DNA from: Flavobacterium segetis
GTDB lineage: Bacteria; Bacteroidota; Bacteroidia; Flavobacteriales; Flavobacteriaceae
Assembly: GCF_900129575.1 (NCBI RefSeq)
Contig: NZ_FQWE01000002.1
Coordinates: 1 to 64,000, forward strand
DNA length: 64,000 bases
Direction: 5' to 3'
Shown here piece by piece: positions 62,068 to 64,000 of the stretch. Positions within the stretch are counted from its first letter, which is position 1; every line of letters begins with the position of its first letter. The position numbers and the translations under genes are program-made. The notes below the pieces were generated by a model. It searched no databases. It saw nothing but the letters and a program-made list of their open reading frames with translations, and was not told the origin of the DNA.

Positions 62068-64000
62068 TTAAAATGTTACGTTAAGTCCAAGTGATACACT
62101 TTTATCTCTAGGATAAGACAAATACTCCATTCCTGCTGAAGGCACACCGTTTAATGATTTATCAGTATCGACCTCTGGATCAGAACCTGAATAACTTGTA
62201 ATTATAAATAAATTAGAAGCATTTACAAAGAAACGAGCTGATTTAATTCCGAATTTCTCCAATGAATTTACAGTATAACCAAACGTTAAGTTACCCATTC
62301 TTAAAAAATCTCCTTTTTCTAAATACTTAGTAGAAGGTGAATTTGGATCTGTTGCTGATTGAGGAGATGTTGCAGCTTCTAAAGTTGTATTTCTACCTCC
62401 AAGGAACGCTGATTTAAAAAAATAAGCATTAGTTGTGTTATTATAAATATAATGACCAAAAGCGCCATAAAATGAAGCACTCGCATCAAACCCTTTATAA
62501 GCTAAACTTGTAGTGAAACCTACATTAATTTTCGGTAAAGGCTGTTTGTCCAATAACTTTTTAGCAGCTCCACCTAAACTCGCATCGTTTCCATCTGCAT
62601 CTGCATAAATCGAATTTCCATCTACATCATAGCCTCTCCACTCATACAAAAAGTAGGTATAAGCAGGAAGATTATTTGTAATTACCTGAGCATAAGCATC
62701 CGTTAATCCCTGACCGTTTAATCCTCCTGTGGCAACAAAACCAGTAAAGTTTCTTACTTCATTATTTAAGAAAGAAGCATTTGCAGAGATGTCCCAAGTT
62801 AAATCTTTAGTATCGATAACTTTATAGTTCAACGAAACTTCCACTCCTTTATTGATTAAATTTCCAGGTAAATTTTTAAAACGAGGAGATGGCGCTCCGG
62901 GCTGCGTCGCCGCTGCCGGGATAGGAAAAATTAAATCCTTAGTATCTCTTTGAAAGTAATCAACTGATCCGGATAACTTATTATTAATTAATTCAAAATC
63001 AGCACCAACTCCATATGATTTAGTTGTTTCCCATTTCAAATCAGCGTTCGAGTTTGTATCAACATTCAAGTTGCCATTATTACCGTAAGAGGCTCTAGCA
63101 ATTGCAGAGTTTGGAGCAAATTCTTGATTTCCTGTAATACCGTAATTTGCTCTAATTTTAAAAGTATTTAAAAGACCCTCTTTATCCTCTATAAATTTAT
63201 ATCCCAAACCTACAGAAGGGAAATAATCATATTTATTATTTACTCCTAATTTTGTTGAGCCATCAGCTCTTAGGGTAGCAGTAAGTAGCAATTTTTTAAA
63301 TATGGTAGCATTGATCCTACCAAAATAAGATTGTAATTCAACTCTATTTCTATAGGATGAAACTCTATATTCTCTTTGAAGACCTCCCTCAATATTATCA
63401 ATCAAATTTACCTGGTTTATATTATAACCTTTCCCACTTGAAAAATTTCCGTCAGCATTATAATCATAGTAAGAATATCCAACTAATGCATCTAAATTTA
63501 AATTATCTCCAAAATCATTATTATAATTAAGTGTATGCTCAAAAGTCTTATTAAATTTATTTTGATTATTGATAAAAGCTGATCCATATTTTACCTCTTG
63601 AGTATCAGGATCAGTTCCTCTAAAGGCATCTCCTGAAATTATCATTGTCGGTAATAGTTGGCTTTTTCTACTAGAGGTTGAACTTTCAATACCAAGTAAA
63701 AACTGGTACTTCAGTTTACTAGTAATTTTCCATGTTGTATTAATACTGCCTAATAATTTATTCGTGTTAGTATAATCGTTATAAGATTCTAATAATTGAA
63801 CTGGATTTAAATAATCATCTCCAACTACGTTAAAAGAGCCATTTGAATTTCTTATAGGAGAGGTAGGGTTCCAATATAAAGCAGTACCAATTACATTACC
63901 AATAAAACCAGCGTTATTTGACAATAATGTTGCTTGATCTTTTAATGATGCGTAAATAATTCTTGATTCAACTTTAACAGCGCCTCCAAAAAAGTCATTT
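62068..64000 (-). CDS. SusC/RagA TonB-dependent receptor, truncated by window edge
   Basis: The frame runs without stop from 62068 to the window end, so only the C-terminal part (about 645 residues) is present. The plug and signal peptide are outside. What remains is the barrel, with Asn/Tyr-rich strands, the segment FLRMGNLTFGYTVNS and a C-terminal YPRDKSVSLGLNVTF ending in phenylalanine, as in SusC/RagA. A fused TTG at 63924 is internal, not the start. It imports a ligand with SusD under TonB energy. Confidence 0.9.
   Translation of the reverse strand, partial: NDFFGGAVKVESRIIYASLKDQATLLSNNAGFIGNVIGTALYWNPTSPIRNSNGSFNVVGDDYLNPVQLLESYNDYTNTNKLLGSINTTWKITSKLKYQFLLGIESSTSSRKSQLLPTMIISGDAFRGTDPDTQEVKYGSAFINNQNKFNKTFEHTLNYNNDFGDNLNLDALVGYSYYDYNADGNFSSGKGYNINQVNLIDNIEGGLQREYRVSSYRNRVELQSYFGRINATIFKKLLLTATLRADGSTKLGVNNKYDYFPSVGLGYKFIEDKEGLLNTFKIRANYGITGNQEFAPNSAIARASYGNNGNLNVDTNSNADLKWETTKSYGVGADFELINNKLSGSVDYFQRDTKDLIFPIPAAATQPGAPSPRFKNLPGNLINKGVEVSLNYKVIDTKDLTWDISANASFLNNEVRNFTGFVATGGLNGQGLTDAYAQVITNNLPAYTYFLYEWRGYDVDGNSIYADADGNDASLGGAAKKLLDKQPLPKINVGFTTSLAYKGFDASASFYGAFGHYIYNNTTNAYFFKSAFLGGRNTTLEAATSPQSATDPNSPSTKYLEKGDFLRMGNLTFGYTVNSLEKFGIKSARFFVNASNLFIITSYSGSDPEVDTDKSLNGVPSAGMEYLSYPRDKSVSLGLNVTF

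Noticed and set aside
63922..63924. TTG at 63924 as start of susC
   Set aside because: The frame continues upstream to the window end with barrel-like sequence, and the plug and signal peptide would be missing.

Overview
The window is AT-rich DNA that I read as a chromosome segment of a Flavobacterium-like member of the Bacteroidota (family Flavobacteriaceae). The reasons are: intact genes of the gliding / type IX secretion machinery (sprA, a porG-like gene, a remB-like gene, a PorP/SprF-family gene); a SusC/SusD pair; promoters fitting the Bacteroidota -7 box TAnnTTTG; weak Shine-Dalgarno sequences; and two structured intergenic elements of a kind I remember from flavobacterial genomes. No tRNA, rRNA, CRISPR array, transposase or prophage was found. 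Almost all of the sequence is coding.

Layout. 1-425: noncoding, with a structured repeat-like element. 0.4-4.3 kb (minus strand): copper-tolerance operon (DUF3347 secreted protein, HMA-AraC regulator, CopA-type ATPase). 4.3-6.4 kb: small membrane protein, alpha/beta hydrolase, pdxJ. 6.5-15 kb (plus strand): envelope block CBS protein, nadK, porG-like, uppS, bamA, two OmpH/Skp chaperones, terminator, murI. 15-16.6 kb (minus): gamma-carbonic-anhydrase-like protein and a PorP/SprF-family outer-membrane protein. 16.7-19.7 kb (plus): Nfu/NifU protein, LEA-like repeat protein, MscS channel. 19.7-23.2 kb (minus): tsaB, membrane-fusion protein, TolC. 23.3-24.8 kb (plus): DUF4403 lipoprotein. 24.8-30 kb (minus): cytochrome oxidase block (heme O synthase, two subunit III proteins, subunit IV, terminator, Trx-like protein, SCO1, DUF420, CAMC mini-protein). 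30-44.7 kb (minus): remB-like, deoC, vanZ, gcvH, the 7.1-kb sprA, ruvA, maeB, CBS protein. 44.8-51.4 kb (minus): disaccharide operon (GPH/SLC45-type transporter, GH100-like glycosidase, PfkB kinase, second MFS, GH37 trehalase) behind a twin LacI-type operator. 51.5-64 kb (minus): SusC (cut by the window end), SusD, two giant VCBS/ASPIC-UnbV lipoproteins, a vanadium-haloperoxidase-type lipoprotein and a membrane-anchored SRPBCC-GyrI protein.

How they work together. The porG-uppS-bamA-ompH block joins lipid-carrier synthesis, outer-membrane protein insertion and a type IX secretion part. sprA and remB continue the gliding/secretion theme 20 kb away. The disaccharide operon is self-contained: uptake, hydrolysis and hexose phosphorylation under one LacI-type switch. 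The last 12.5 kb is the best candidate for an undescribed system. It has an outer-membrane import pair plus three lipoproteins whose first residues resemble a surface-export signal, among them a haloperoxidase-fold enzyme with its anion-binding residues present, followed by a translationally coupled ligand-binding-type protein. Its substrate is unknown.
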